From contig OZ017767.1 in the NCBI GenBank assembly GCA_963969345.1, forward strand, positions 11,910,471 to 11,974,470: 64,000 nt of DNA, read 5' to 3'. Under the pieces are notes generated by a model. The model was given only the letters and a program-made list of their open reading frames with translations. It ran no database searches and was not told where the DNA came from. Position 1 is the first letter of the stretch. Each line of letters starts with the position of its first letter. The position numbers were made by a program, and so were the translations under genes. The DNA comes from Turbatrix aceti. Lineage: Eukaryota; Nematoda; Chromadorea; Rhabditida; Panagrolaimidae. This document shows positions 23,191 through 32,851 of this stretch, piece by piece.

Positions 23191-24224
23191 GCCGAATTCA
23201 GCAGTGCGCATGCAACACGCTTTCATCTAATCTACATACATACAAAAGTTTTTTTCTTACCGTTGTAATTTTATGTTAGCAGCTTACCAAATGAACAATT
23301 GGCTGCGTATTTTTTTTTTTGACATTTGCGGATATATCAGACCATTTTCACTAACATTCACAGCGATTATGGTTATGATGGCATGCGTCAGTGTCTATGC
23401 CCATGTATACGGTAACTGTGGGATCGTTTTCTCTGATACGTGACACAATTATCAGTCCTTTGATTAAAATTTAATGTATGCGTCAATTTGATAGCGTGTA
23501 CGTTATAAAAATAAAAACCAGCTGAAATAGGTAAATGTTGTGAAAAATTGCTAGTCAAGGTTACATTAAGCGCAATCATTAGGAATTTTTCTGTTATTAT
23601 TAGTTTTTGATTTTTGGAAAAGAGTTCAGGAAAATAATAAAAGCTGACAGCATTAAGGAGGAAATATATGTGCCAACTTATGATAAAGAAGTGAATTATT
23701 TCCCTCAGATAAAGATTACAAGTATTTTTAGAAAGATAATGCATAAAAGTATGACTACACTTTAGAAGTAACGCATGAGGAAAAAGAAAGTTTATAATTA
23801 CAAGATTATTCTATTCGTCAGTCATATTAATCTGCTATCTATAATATAACACATTTGTAATTAAAAATTATAACAATGGTTTGAGTATTCGTTAATCGTT
23901 TTTGTTTTAGAAAAAAAAATAATCGGCTTTAAATTCAGACCAATAGATCAAGGTGTGCATAATTCTTTCAAAATTTTAACACTGTGGCTTTGAATTATAA
24001 GTTAATGAATTTAATTACGACACTGACATTGTTTCAAACAACGACACTGTTATTAGTGTTTTTTGCAAAAATTTCATTAATTTATTTGCAGCTTTTACAA
24101 ACTTTACATCAATTCATTGAAGCAAATATGTATTTACATATGTATTTAAAAAAAGTCAGATTATTGCAACCATTAACGCCCTTGTCGGTTGCAAGCAGAT
24201 TAATATGTACCTAATTTTTGACAA
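23191..24224. other. spacer between receptor genes 5 and 6
   Basis: AT-rich; contains the exon 5 relic at 23341-23500 and otherwise no coding potential. Confidence 0.5.
23341..23500 (+). pseudogene. relic of receptor exon 5
   Basis: A preserved acceptor (TATATCAG) precedes ACCATTTTCACTAACATTC, matching the start of exon 5 in the array genes. GGCATGCGTCAGTGTCTA and CAGTCCTTTGATTA blocks follow in the right order and spacing. Several indels break the frame and no exons 1-4 are nearby, so this is the last trace of an eighth array member. Confidence 0.7.
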
Positions 24225-24233
24225 TATATAAAG
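24225..24233 (+). promoter_or_regulatory. TATA box of receptor gene 6
   Basis: TATATAAAG about 110 bp upstream of the ATG at 24343. Confidence 0.4.
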
Positions 24234-24342
24234 ATGTTTTACAAAGATTCAAGCTAATCTTTTGCTCTAGTCACTTGTCAAGGTACAGGATCAAGACTGC
24301 TGTCTCCCCGCAAAACTTCCTTCCGTGTGCCGCCATAAAATT

Positions 24343-25536
24343 ATGTTAATTGAATTCTGTCGAATTTACTATAATTTTATATTTTGTTTCAATATGCTGA
24401 TAAACGGTACTCTACTGTTTCTTATAAAAAAACATACACCACCAAGCATGCGGGAGTATAGTAAACTGATGGTCGTAGCTACCGTCGTAGATATTTTGGT
24501 CAACATTATATATTCTTTCGTACAACTGGTTTGTTAAATACACAGTCACAAAAATTTTTATGATGTGACTTATTTTCAGCAGATGGATGCTAACCAAAAC
24601 GTTTTTTATACAAGAAACGGCGCGTACTGGACTGAATACGTCCCAAAATCAATTCGGTGTACAACCGTTGGGATCTATGCTTTTGCCTATGAAATGGCCC
24701 TCGTTGCTCTGCCCCTGCAGTGCTTTAGCCGTTACCTGATCATTAACAGGTATGTGCAATTTTAAAATGAAATTTCATTAAAAGTTCAAAAGCAAAATTT
24801 TACTTTAACATTTTTTAGAAAAAAATCATACAACTGGCTAATGGTAGCTATAGCCTATGCAATATCCGCTGTCATATTTGGGGCCGCAGACATGCACTTA
24901 ACAATGGGTCTGGCACCTGTGGAAGACAACAAAACAGCTTTAGATAACCTCTTTCGCCTAAAATTGTGGACAACACAGCCCGATACAAAAGAAACTTTTT
25001 GTTACATTCCGATTGTAAGTTTAAAAAAAAATGTTTCACATATTTTTTTGTTTTGTTTTTCAGTACAAATCTGGGCTACTCGTATTTGCTACTACAATGT
25101 GTATTATGACAACATTCTTTGTTTTCATTACTTTCTGGTCTATGAAAGAAGTTCGTAATACGCTCAAAAGTCTCAAAACTCATATGATTGTCAAGAGTTA
25201 TGAAATTGAGTCACAGCTGGGCGTTCGTTTGTTCTATCAGGTAAGATCTGCATCGATTAAAAATTATGTTTCTATTGTAACATTCTATAATTTCAGACAA
25301 TTTTCCCTACTTTCACGGCAATACTTGCAATCATAGCGTGCATCAGCTGCTATACCGTTAGCGATTACTACGGTGGCTGGTTTGTTGTCCTATTTCTTCC
25401 TTTCGTACTCAACACAATTATGAATCCCTTAATTACCATATTTTGCATCAAAAAATATCGGCATGCGCTTTGGCGAATGTGCGCTAAACGGCATGTAACA
25501 ATCTCAACTACTTATAATAGTTCAACATTACCCTGA
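24343..25536 (+). CDS. chemoreceptor-like 7TM GPCR, array gene 6 (322 aa)
   Basis: Exons 24343-24528, 24580-24749, 24819-25014, 25064-25240 and 25297-25536. Shows MLINGTLLFLIKKHTPPSMR, QMDANQNVFYTRNGAYWTEY, LPLQCFSRYLIIN, FWSMKEVRNTLKSL, ACISCYTVSDYYGGWF, and NPLITIFCIKKYRHALWR. The loop reads SDYYGGWF where genes 1-4 read GEYYGGWF. Intact and last of the plus-strand array. Str-superfamily chemoreceptor, ligand unknown. Confidence 0.88.
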
Positions 25537-26212
25537 CAAAAAAGTATTTTGAACTGCTTTCCCCAGCTATTGTAAAAGACTTATTTTATTTAGACGAACA
25601 CTGATCGTTTGTACATGAAAACATGTGTCAATAACATCTGTAAGCTTATGCTAAGCTACATATTGTGTCGTTCTACGTGGTTATTAAAGGTATTATCATC
25701 TGGAGCGTTGATCCTCCCTGACTATCACTGACATTATATAAAGCTGCAATAATAATCTCATTACCAAAACAACCTCTTATCATCTATGACGTTGATTCTT
25801 GGTCACATGTGTTGCAAAGTCTACAAACTTCTACAGATATAAACCAACAGTTTTTATTTAGTTACTGTTGGTTTGCCGGTCTCCGCGGAGACAAGTAAAT
25901 AGTATTACTGTGTGCATCTGTCACGTCTAAGTTTCAAAATTTAAAAATATTTTTGTGTTTGTGTGAGTAGTTTTTGAAGCGTTGATATAGGTTAGTTAGA
26001 TAACTAACTTGGCATTCAATGAGTAAGGTTTAGCCTTAACAACATGTTTTTGCCGCATGCGCTGTGTACAGATTTAGTTATAAAAAAAAGTTTGCTGCTC
26101 AAGCATCGGGCAAAAAAACTGGCACTAGTTGGAAAAAACATGAATGATCAAAAAAATTTATGTAAATCACAAACAACAATATTAATTTCATTTCTAATAA
26201 AACAATGTTTAC
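25537..26212. other. spacer between the plus array and the minus-strand receptors
   Basis: Convergent 3' region of about 680 bp, with no exon recognised. Confidence 0.5.
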
Positions 26213-27348
26213 TTACGACACAATAACAATCGTATCCCGTCTATCTGAAACTACATTGCTTTTGGCACAGCACAACTTCCAGAGTCCTCGAGTAACCCAA
26301 AATTTCTGAACAAAATGTAATATAAAATTAATAACTGAACGACACAAATCTGAAATACATTCTCTATACCGACGTACCATGACAATCGTTGATACATACA
26401 GTGCCAACGGAAAGTAGTAATGCAAGCTTAAAAGAACGTTTACAAGTACCATAGTATTATTTTCAAGAAATATCGTAGTTGCAAGAAGCAAACAAATCAG
26501 TGGAATGTAAAAAAACACCGCGCATATGATCATCTGAATGGCATTGTAGAGGAGTAAAAATCTATGATATTTGGTAGATATAGTTGAACACGATAGCCAG
26601 CAGTATCGCATAATACAAAGCAAAAACAAACCAACTAGAGACAAAAAAGCGAGCGTACTAGCAATGATTGCAAAGTGGCCGAGGAGAAGCATTTGTTCTC
26701 TACTCAAAACATACAGCGACGGAAAGGTACCGTATTCTATGAGATCCGGTGACGTTTCGTTTAATATGTCGACAAATGCATTATGGTTAATTTCATAAAG
26801 CGGAATTTGTACCGCGACAGCTGGTATTGGTAATGTCAATTGAAAAAAAATCAAAATGTTTAGATAGAATGGTGATTCTGCGTAACGTGCTAGTCTACCA
26901 GGGAATGTCTAGAAAAAATAATATTATTTGTTTTAAAAAGTTTGAGACACAATTTCTTCAAAAAGCACTATTCTTTTAATTACCAAATCTAAAAAACTTA
27001 CAATTGCGAATCTGTACATATAAGTCCAAATAGTGCTTCCATAGCAGTGAAATATACAAACAATCCACAACTGATGCCTTAAAACGTTAAATTCCGGTCC
27101 GTGCTTTGGAAAAAAACCAATCATTATTGATCCAGGAGAAGGAGTCACGAATATAGAACATGCCGAGGCTGTCAATAAATGAAACAAATACGTTGATATC
27201 ATTTGATCCAATAGTAACGTTGATACACACCCATGCTCTTGGACGTCTTCACTAAACAATAGATAATAGCAATGAAGCTTACTGTCGTGAGAGGGAGAGT
27301 TATAATCTGAGTCAGTCGAATGTAGGTTTCTATACTCTGATACCTCAT
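26213..27348 (-). pseudogene. Srh/Sri-like 7TM receptor with a 1-bp frameshift
   Basis: Two minus-strand exons. Exon 1 (27348-27002) has 347 nt, exactly one less than the 348-nt exon 1 of the paralogue at 28218-29246. Exon 2 (26908-26213) is fully open and in phase. The frame reads MRYQSIETYIRLTQII...KTSKSMGVYQR, then is lost near 27205-27215 and resumes one base off as LLDQMISTYLFHLL, aligned with the paralogue's VLNQIANAYCFTFF. Everything else looks intact: seven hydrophobic segments, TPSPGSIMIGF after TM2, MYRFAI at the exon 1 end, and RRYRECISDL after TM7. So it is either a very young pseudogene or a sequencing or assembly error. It belongs to a different subfamily from the plus-strand array. 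Confidence 0.75.
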
Positions 27349-28217
27349 ACTAGTACTGCAAGTCTTACCAGGGGCAATATTTCTCTGGCAAATAGTTAGC
27401 AAAATTTGTCATGCTTTTGCGGCGACAAATTTAATAGCGACAAATTTGCAATGATTCAATTTTTATTTTTAAATATCACACATGTTTAACAAGTGTTACC
27501 TGGTGTGCAACAACACCTACATATAAAAAGGTTAGCGTTGCATAATGATGAACTCTGAACGCACTGCGCATTTGTAGTTTGCATATGATAGAAAAAAAGC
27601 TCACAAAATAAATTTACCAGCCAATGCTCAGTTGCCGTTGTTTTGCAAAACTTTGCACACATCAGAAACCAAACTGCGAGTTATTTGCACAGCAAATGCA
27701 AAGCAATATGCATACCAGAGTCTAAAACCAGGTCTGACCTCTAAATGTCCCAGACGCTCGGTTGCGTTTGCTTGAGCTTGTTTTGGTCGGAAAACAATTG
27801 AAAAAGTATGAAAAAACACAAGAAAAAACACAAACGCCGTCGCTTTCTATACACAAAATACCTTTATATGAACGCATGTATGTATGTCGTAGACGCCGGC
27901 CAAGTTTTGCCAAACATACAGGTTCAATGAAAAAAATGAGCAAATGCGCTTGTTCTATGCGCATCTCAAACTTGTGCATTAATGTAAGCTGGAGTGCTAA
28001 ATCCCCCGGGAGATTGCAACCTGGGAGAAATCTTCGGAAATTTTCCCACAAATCTCCCGGGAGGCCCTGTTTGCAAAAAGCATTCAAAAATGTTTCCCGT
28101 CCTTCAGACACATTGCTAAAGCATTTGTGTTTGCAGGAATTTATAAATTCACGGTTATCTTCATTATTTATTTTATTATTTTCCATATAATCATGGAACG
28201 GCATTGAATATGTACTT
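27349..28217. other. spacer between the two minus-strand receptors
   Basis: Open frames exist on both strands at about 27.7-28.2 kb but mirror each other and match no domain. A GC-richer core near 28.0 kb contains inverted arms CCCGGGAGATT (28005-28015) and AATCTCCCGGG (28051-28061), a possible small foldback repeat. Confidence 0.45.
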
Positions 28218-29246
28218 TTAAGAAGTATCTGTTTCTGGCAATAAATTTTTTATTTTTATCCAAATAGAACGTAGCACATTATAATACGGTCTAATGTACT
28301 TTAAAATAACCAGATATTGAACAATTGCATAAAAGTAAAAAAGAGACATAGATATGTTGGTAATGTAAATGGTTTTTGGATCATTTATATACACAAGAGT
28401 CATTGCCAGTATATTGGTTGGCAGATGCATAAAAGTTGCGAAAAATAAGATTTGAACGGCGTTGTAAATCAGCAATGTGTATTCATAATTAATTGTTAAA
28501 ATTTGTAATTCACGTCTGAGATGATAGTATCTTCGAACGCAAAGGATAGCCATAACGATTAGCATAATAAATATGAAAAGAGTGATCACAAATGCTGAGT
28601 TTCCTAATTTGTTGATTAAATGTTTATCAGCACAGATTAAGGAATTGAATTCTGTGTAATCTGACAGGTAAGGCGCTGTTAAAACTAGGATATTTTTATA
28701 GTATTCAAACGACGTGCCGTAGAGTGGAATTACGATACCAAATGTTGGAAGAGGTACAATAATTTGTAGCGCAATACTGACGTATATGAACTTGAATGAC
28801 TGTGCGTATGAGTAACCGTTGTTGGATAACGTCTGAAATTTTTACATTAAAAAGTGAGAACAAAATTATAATCTGAAACAAACGGTCGATCAACTTACTA
28901 TCATATACCTGTATAAAAATGCTGTAAAAGTTGAAACGTAGCAATTTAGATGACAAGCCAGGATAAGCTGTTGTAAAATTACCGTATAAAGAGGCGGCCA
29001 ATTTTTTGTAAAACCCAGAAGATAGCCACAAGCAGCTGGCGTTAGAAACAAGGGATTGCCAAAAGCATGAAAAAACGTAAAACAGTAAGCATTTGCAATT
29101 TGGTTTAGAACAATCCACTTATAATTACCTTGAATCTGATGACATTTTGTGACACAATAAATGACAACAACTAGAAGTACTGTCGCGATTGAAAAAGTAA
29201 TATACATTATAATTTGAAGAAATATTTCCAAATTATAGTATCGCAT
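28218..29246 (-). CDS. Srh/Sri-like 7TM chemoreceptor, 320 aa
   Basis: Two minus-strand exons, 29246-28899 and 28832-28218, joined in phase 0 by a 66-bp intron. Seven hydrophobic segments are visible. Family-type signatures include a short N-terminus, GNYKWIVLNQI after TM1, PLFLTPAACGYLLGF between TM2 and TM3, FLYRYMI at the end of TM3, and LKYIRPYYNVLRSI after TM7. These resemble nematode Srh/Sri chemoreceptors of the Str superfamily. The ATG at 29246 is the first true methionine in frame. Its neighbour at 26213-27348 is a frameshifted paralogue. Ligand unknown. Confidence 0.82.
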
Positions 29247-29521
29247 TTTGTGGTAAATAGATGGATGTATGGTTACCAACTATAAATAAGGAGGCCTCGA
29301 AACATGTAATTCATTTTTATTCGGAGACTTGGAAGGCCAAGTTACAAAATATTATAGAACATTGTGTTATATCTGTAGTCATAAACATTAATTGACAGCA
29401 CATGGGAATTGCTGTACGCAAGTGTGGCTGTATACCCGCTTATTTCGCAAAGAAATCTACTGCACAAAAAGTTGGTCAGAGTGGTAAATTTGTCACCAGT
29501 AGATTTTTTCACAAATTAGGT

Positions 29522-29582
29522 AGATAAATGCTACCGTCTATACTTAACGGCCGTTTTTTGGCCGCGATTAAAAAAATATTTT
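29522..29582 (+). repeat. direct repeat, copy 1
   Basis: Shares TAAATGCTACC(G/A)(T/C)CTATACT, CCGTTTT and CG(C)(G/A)ATTAAAAAAA blocks with 30036-30097, about 510 bp away. Confidence 0.55.
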
Positions 29583-30035
29583 TTTCGACTTTTTTTGGTT
29601 CTTGTAACCCGATTTAGAATTTGCGGCGTGACGCAGCGTGACAAGGCACTCGAAAATAAAAATGTGCTTATTTTTTATTTTTTTTACTCAATAAAAAATT
29701 ATAAAAATAACTAAAGCTTGTACACAAATTTTTAACATAAATTATAGAGGAGATGATCGCCATGATAGGAAATGAGATACAGCAGAACTGTAACGATTTC
29801 CGGTTGGTAATCCGCCCTGCCATGAACCACAAACATGGCCCGCCTAAAAGACACTTACATTAGACTACCCGTACAGGTAAATACATAAATCGCTGCAATT
29901 TTCGTTTTTCGAGTGGCTTATAAGTAGTCGGTGGTTTGTTCATATTGCAACCTTTGTAGACGATCAAAGCTGGTGCATCAGAGAAAATACTTTCTCTCCG
30001 GTTAGTATTCTGGGCCTTTTTTGGCAGTGTGGCAA

Positions 30036-30097
30036 ATAAATGCTACCACCTATACTAAATCACCGTTTTCTGTCGCAATTAAAAAAAGGTTTTTCGG
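30036..30097 (+). repeat. direct repeat, copy 2
   Basis: Second copy of the 29522-29582 sequence with a few substitutions. The function or origin is unknown; it may be the ends of a degraded insertion or a local duplication. Confidence 0.55.
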
Positions 30098-30546
30098 TTA
30101 ACTGACTAAATGCCGGTTGATGGGGTGATCAGTTGCACGCGTTGTCGCAACTTGCGGGCACTATTGAGTGGCGAACTTTAGTTGCTTTTTTGCACAAACA
30201 ATTTTTGGGCAATTTTTTAAACGAAGTTACAATATGTATAGTTTTTCCCATTCAAAATTGATCATTTGCGGTTGCTGTTATAAAAATCACTGATTTGTTA
30301 AAAGATTTTTGTACGCGTACACCAGAGAACACCATTCAATGTCCAGGCTACTACATTTTTTGATATTATTACCAAAAACATCATTCATGGTAACTTGAAA
30401 CACAAAGATCAAAAAGGGGGTGGAGCACGGGCGCACGCGACGTAGGTTTCTAAAATTGTTACAATCGTGAATACCTTTTGGGAAAGGAAGGACTTCTGTC
30501 CCCGCATTGCACCGTTGCAACATTGCTGTTTTTTTGCTTGCCTCTC

Positions 30547-31988
30547 ATGGGCCTCATTGCAATCAAACATTTTCAATGCTTCAGACACCAAAATGTCATC
30601 GGTAAAAAAACCATCAAACTCTTCGCTGTCTTGTGTGTTATTTATGCTTCGTGGCATTTGTTTTGTTTCCTAATCAGTAAGTTGTTAATTTTTGATTAAT
30701 ATTACGCTAAATATTTTTCTAGAGACATTTGATGCAGTTCACTTACCTCGGAATGTTGATTTTATCGATACTGCAACTTCCAGAAAATACATCACATTTA
30801 GTGAAATTTTGCCAGGGGGCATTGGAAATCAGGTGAAGAAGGGGAAGGCATTCAAAATGCCTTAACATAAAAAGACTTCAGATGTTTCGTTTCGCTTCCA
30901 TTTATGGTATTGCCCGTCAAATTGAACGTCAGCCATTTATTCTGGGCTCTGAAACAGAACAGGTCGCCGAAATGCCCGAATTCTCAGTCATATTCCCAAA
31001 TGTATTTGACATCATGCAAATTATTAATCCACACACAGTATTGATTAGAAATGTTACTTTTTCACCTGGATGCAGTGAATATGAAAATCCAAAAAAGTAA
31101 TGTTTTCACATTAAAAAAAACTCTGTACCGCGATTATTAATGATAGTAAATTTTGCGGGTTAACAGCACGAAATACGTGTTTTATCCCCTTCAATTGGTC
31201 ATCATGGTGTTTTTAAATCCCTTTGCGCGTTTCAGGCTCACATACATTCCCGAAAAGTTCATCAAAATTGAGGGAGATTATCTTCAATCGTACAAGTTTT
31301 TTTACTATCATCAAAATGATATTCGACGACTCTTCGAGTGTGGACCAATTGTATGGAAGCAGTTAATTGATCCAAAATTGAAATATATTTATGCGCAGGA
31401 TAAAAATCACAAATTATGTGCTCACATCAGACGAGGCGATTTTTTGGAAGACGATCAGCTAGAGTCAAGATCTGAATTCATAGTTCCAGCCATCGATCAT
31501 GTTCTCAATTTTTTGAAGGTAAAAAATTAAAATCGTTTTTGAAACCAAAATTTTTTCAGAACAAAGCCATTACTAATGTAACCCTAGTATTTTTTGGTAA
31601 TGACAACGAATACGTAGATAAACTGGTAGCATCAAATTTATCGCATATACCGAATCGCAAGCTAAAAATGTTCCCCCAAAGACGTGGTCCGGCCATGTGC
31701 TTTGCCATCCAACAGTGCGATACTCTTCTGATGACAGCTACTGGAAGCACGTTTGGCTGGTGGATTGGTTATCTCATGCGTCCAGGATCTGACATATTTT
31801 ACAACAACCAAGTGGGAAAAGTGGACGAATTTGAGAAGGACACACATGATTTTGATTACTTACCGCCGCAGTGGCATTCGCTAAAGCTAAATTCAAATGG
31901 CAGCATTTCAAAAGGCAGATGGTGGTATCAGCGAAATAATGTATCACCTCCTGTTTTGGATGAAGATAATTCAGTTGAATGGTTTTAA
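30547..31988 (+). CDS. GT11-type alpha-1,2-fucosyltransferase, 388 aa
   Basis: Five exons: 30547-30676, 30723-30832, 30882-31096, 31236-31518 and 31560-31988. The protein is a type II Golgi membrane protein: a short cytosolic head, a membrane anchor (about residues 20-42, LFAVLCVIYASWHLFCFLI), and a lumenal catalytic domain. Catalytic-family motifs are LPGGIGNQMFRFAS (spanning an exon junction), YLQSYKFF, the GDP-fucose binding HIRRGDF, VFFGNDNEYV, and TATGSTFGWWIGYL. These are typical of nematode GT11 enzymes, which transfer fucose in alpha-1,2 linkage to glycans. The acceptor substrate is unknown. Start taken at the first in-frame ATG before the anchor. The glutamine of GGIGNQ and methionine of MFRF come together only after splicing, which supports the model. 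Confidence 0.92.
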
Positions 31989-32225
31989 TTTTTATCAGAA
32001 TTTGAAAAAAAAAACATTTCAAAAAAAGATTATTTTTGTGTCTGTGGTATTGGACGAAACAAAAGGAGTTCAGTAAGTGGCATTCGACTCTCGTTCAAAT
32101 CAATTTTTTTGGTTTTATTGCCCTTTTGAAACATGCAAAATCAAAATTAGGAATGTAAGCAGCTTTATTTGCATGTTTGCACTTCATATATACACACACA
32201 ACAAACACAGGAAGTGCGTATACCT

Positions 32226-32851
32226 TCACAGCACGGCATGCCTGGCAGGTGGAAGAGTTTCCTGTTCTTCTGTGACATTACTGCTACTTGTTGTTACGAT
32301 TTCTGGTTCAACGAGAATACCATTTTCGGTCGGCGATGGTTTTCTTCCTTTGGTGTACGCTTTTTTCTGACGATAGTGCTGGTACAAATAGAATCCTCCG
32401 GATATTGAAAAAAATATAAAAGCTGCACAAATCGCAATCAGCGCGCAGATAATGACAACGTAGCACGCTGTTGTCGGAAAGTCTCCGAATCTATCTAGAG
32501 CTAGGCCTTCGACGGTGTGCGCTCCTGCTGAGAGGTTACTGAATGCTTTTTCAAAGTCAGAAATGGTTTTTCCTCCGTTTTCTTTGATTGTGCCGACGTT
32601 CTTCCCTGCCTTAAAAAATTCATGGATTAATTATGTGTAAAGTCTGTAAAAAAACCTACCATTTTGCCAAAGTCATTGATTTCACTTGCTAACACGTGAA
32701 CTTGATCAATTATACGATCAATTGATGCATTTGACGCCGCATAGGGTGATAAATTATTGTTAATGAAACCCTGTTGCTGATAAAATTGCTGTGGTTGTTG
32801 TTGTTGTACAGGTGGCTGTGGAAGCTGTCTGTAGCTATACGTTAGAGCCAT
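32226..32851 (-). CDS. single-pass membrane protein with Gln/Pro-rich N-terminus, 191 aa
   Basis: Two minus-strand exons, 32851-32660 and 32609-32226, with a phase-0 intron of 50 bp. Residues 1-40 are rich in Gln, Pro and Tyr (LPQPPVQQQQPQQFYQQQG). Residues about 45-105 look helical (IDRIIDQVHVLASEINDFG and onward). A transmembrane segment at about 110-135 contains VVIICALIAICAAFIFF. The tail is polar with KKAYTKGRKPSP. There is no signal peptide. I recognise no family. The order helical stretch, membrane span, polar tail is shared with the two genes at 37301 and 38839. Convergent with the fucosyltransferase. Function unknown. Confidence 0.75.

Larger units (their letters stand above)
29247..30546. 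other. intergenic between divergent receptor and fucosyltransferase genes
   Basis: Contains a diverged direct repeat at 29522-29582 and 30036-30097. No exon is supported; minus-strand open frames just before 30547 overlap the fucosyltransferase start and lack domains. Confidence 0.5.

Noticed and set aside
27722..28204. Overlapping open frames of 160 (minus) and 142 (plus) codons
   Set aside because: Both strands are open over the same stretch, neither has a domain or signal peptide, and the centre is a small inverted repeat; treated as intergenic.
31167..31178. A 12-nt micro-exon in the fucosyltransferase between the AG at 31166 and a GT at 31179
   Set aside because: Splicing 31096 directly to 31236 keeps frame and gives ENPKKLTYIPEKF, consistent with the family, without a micro-exon.
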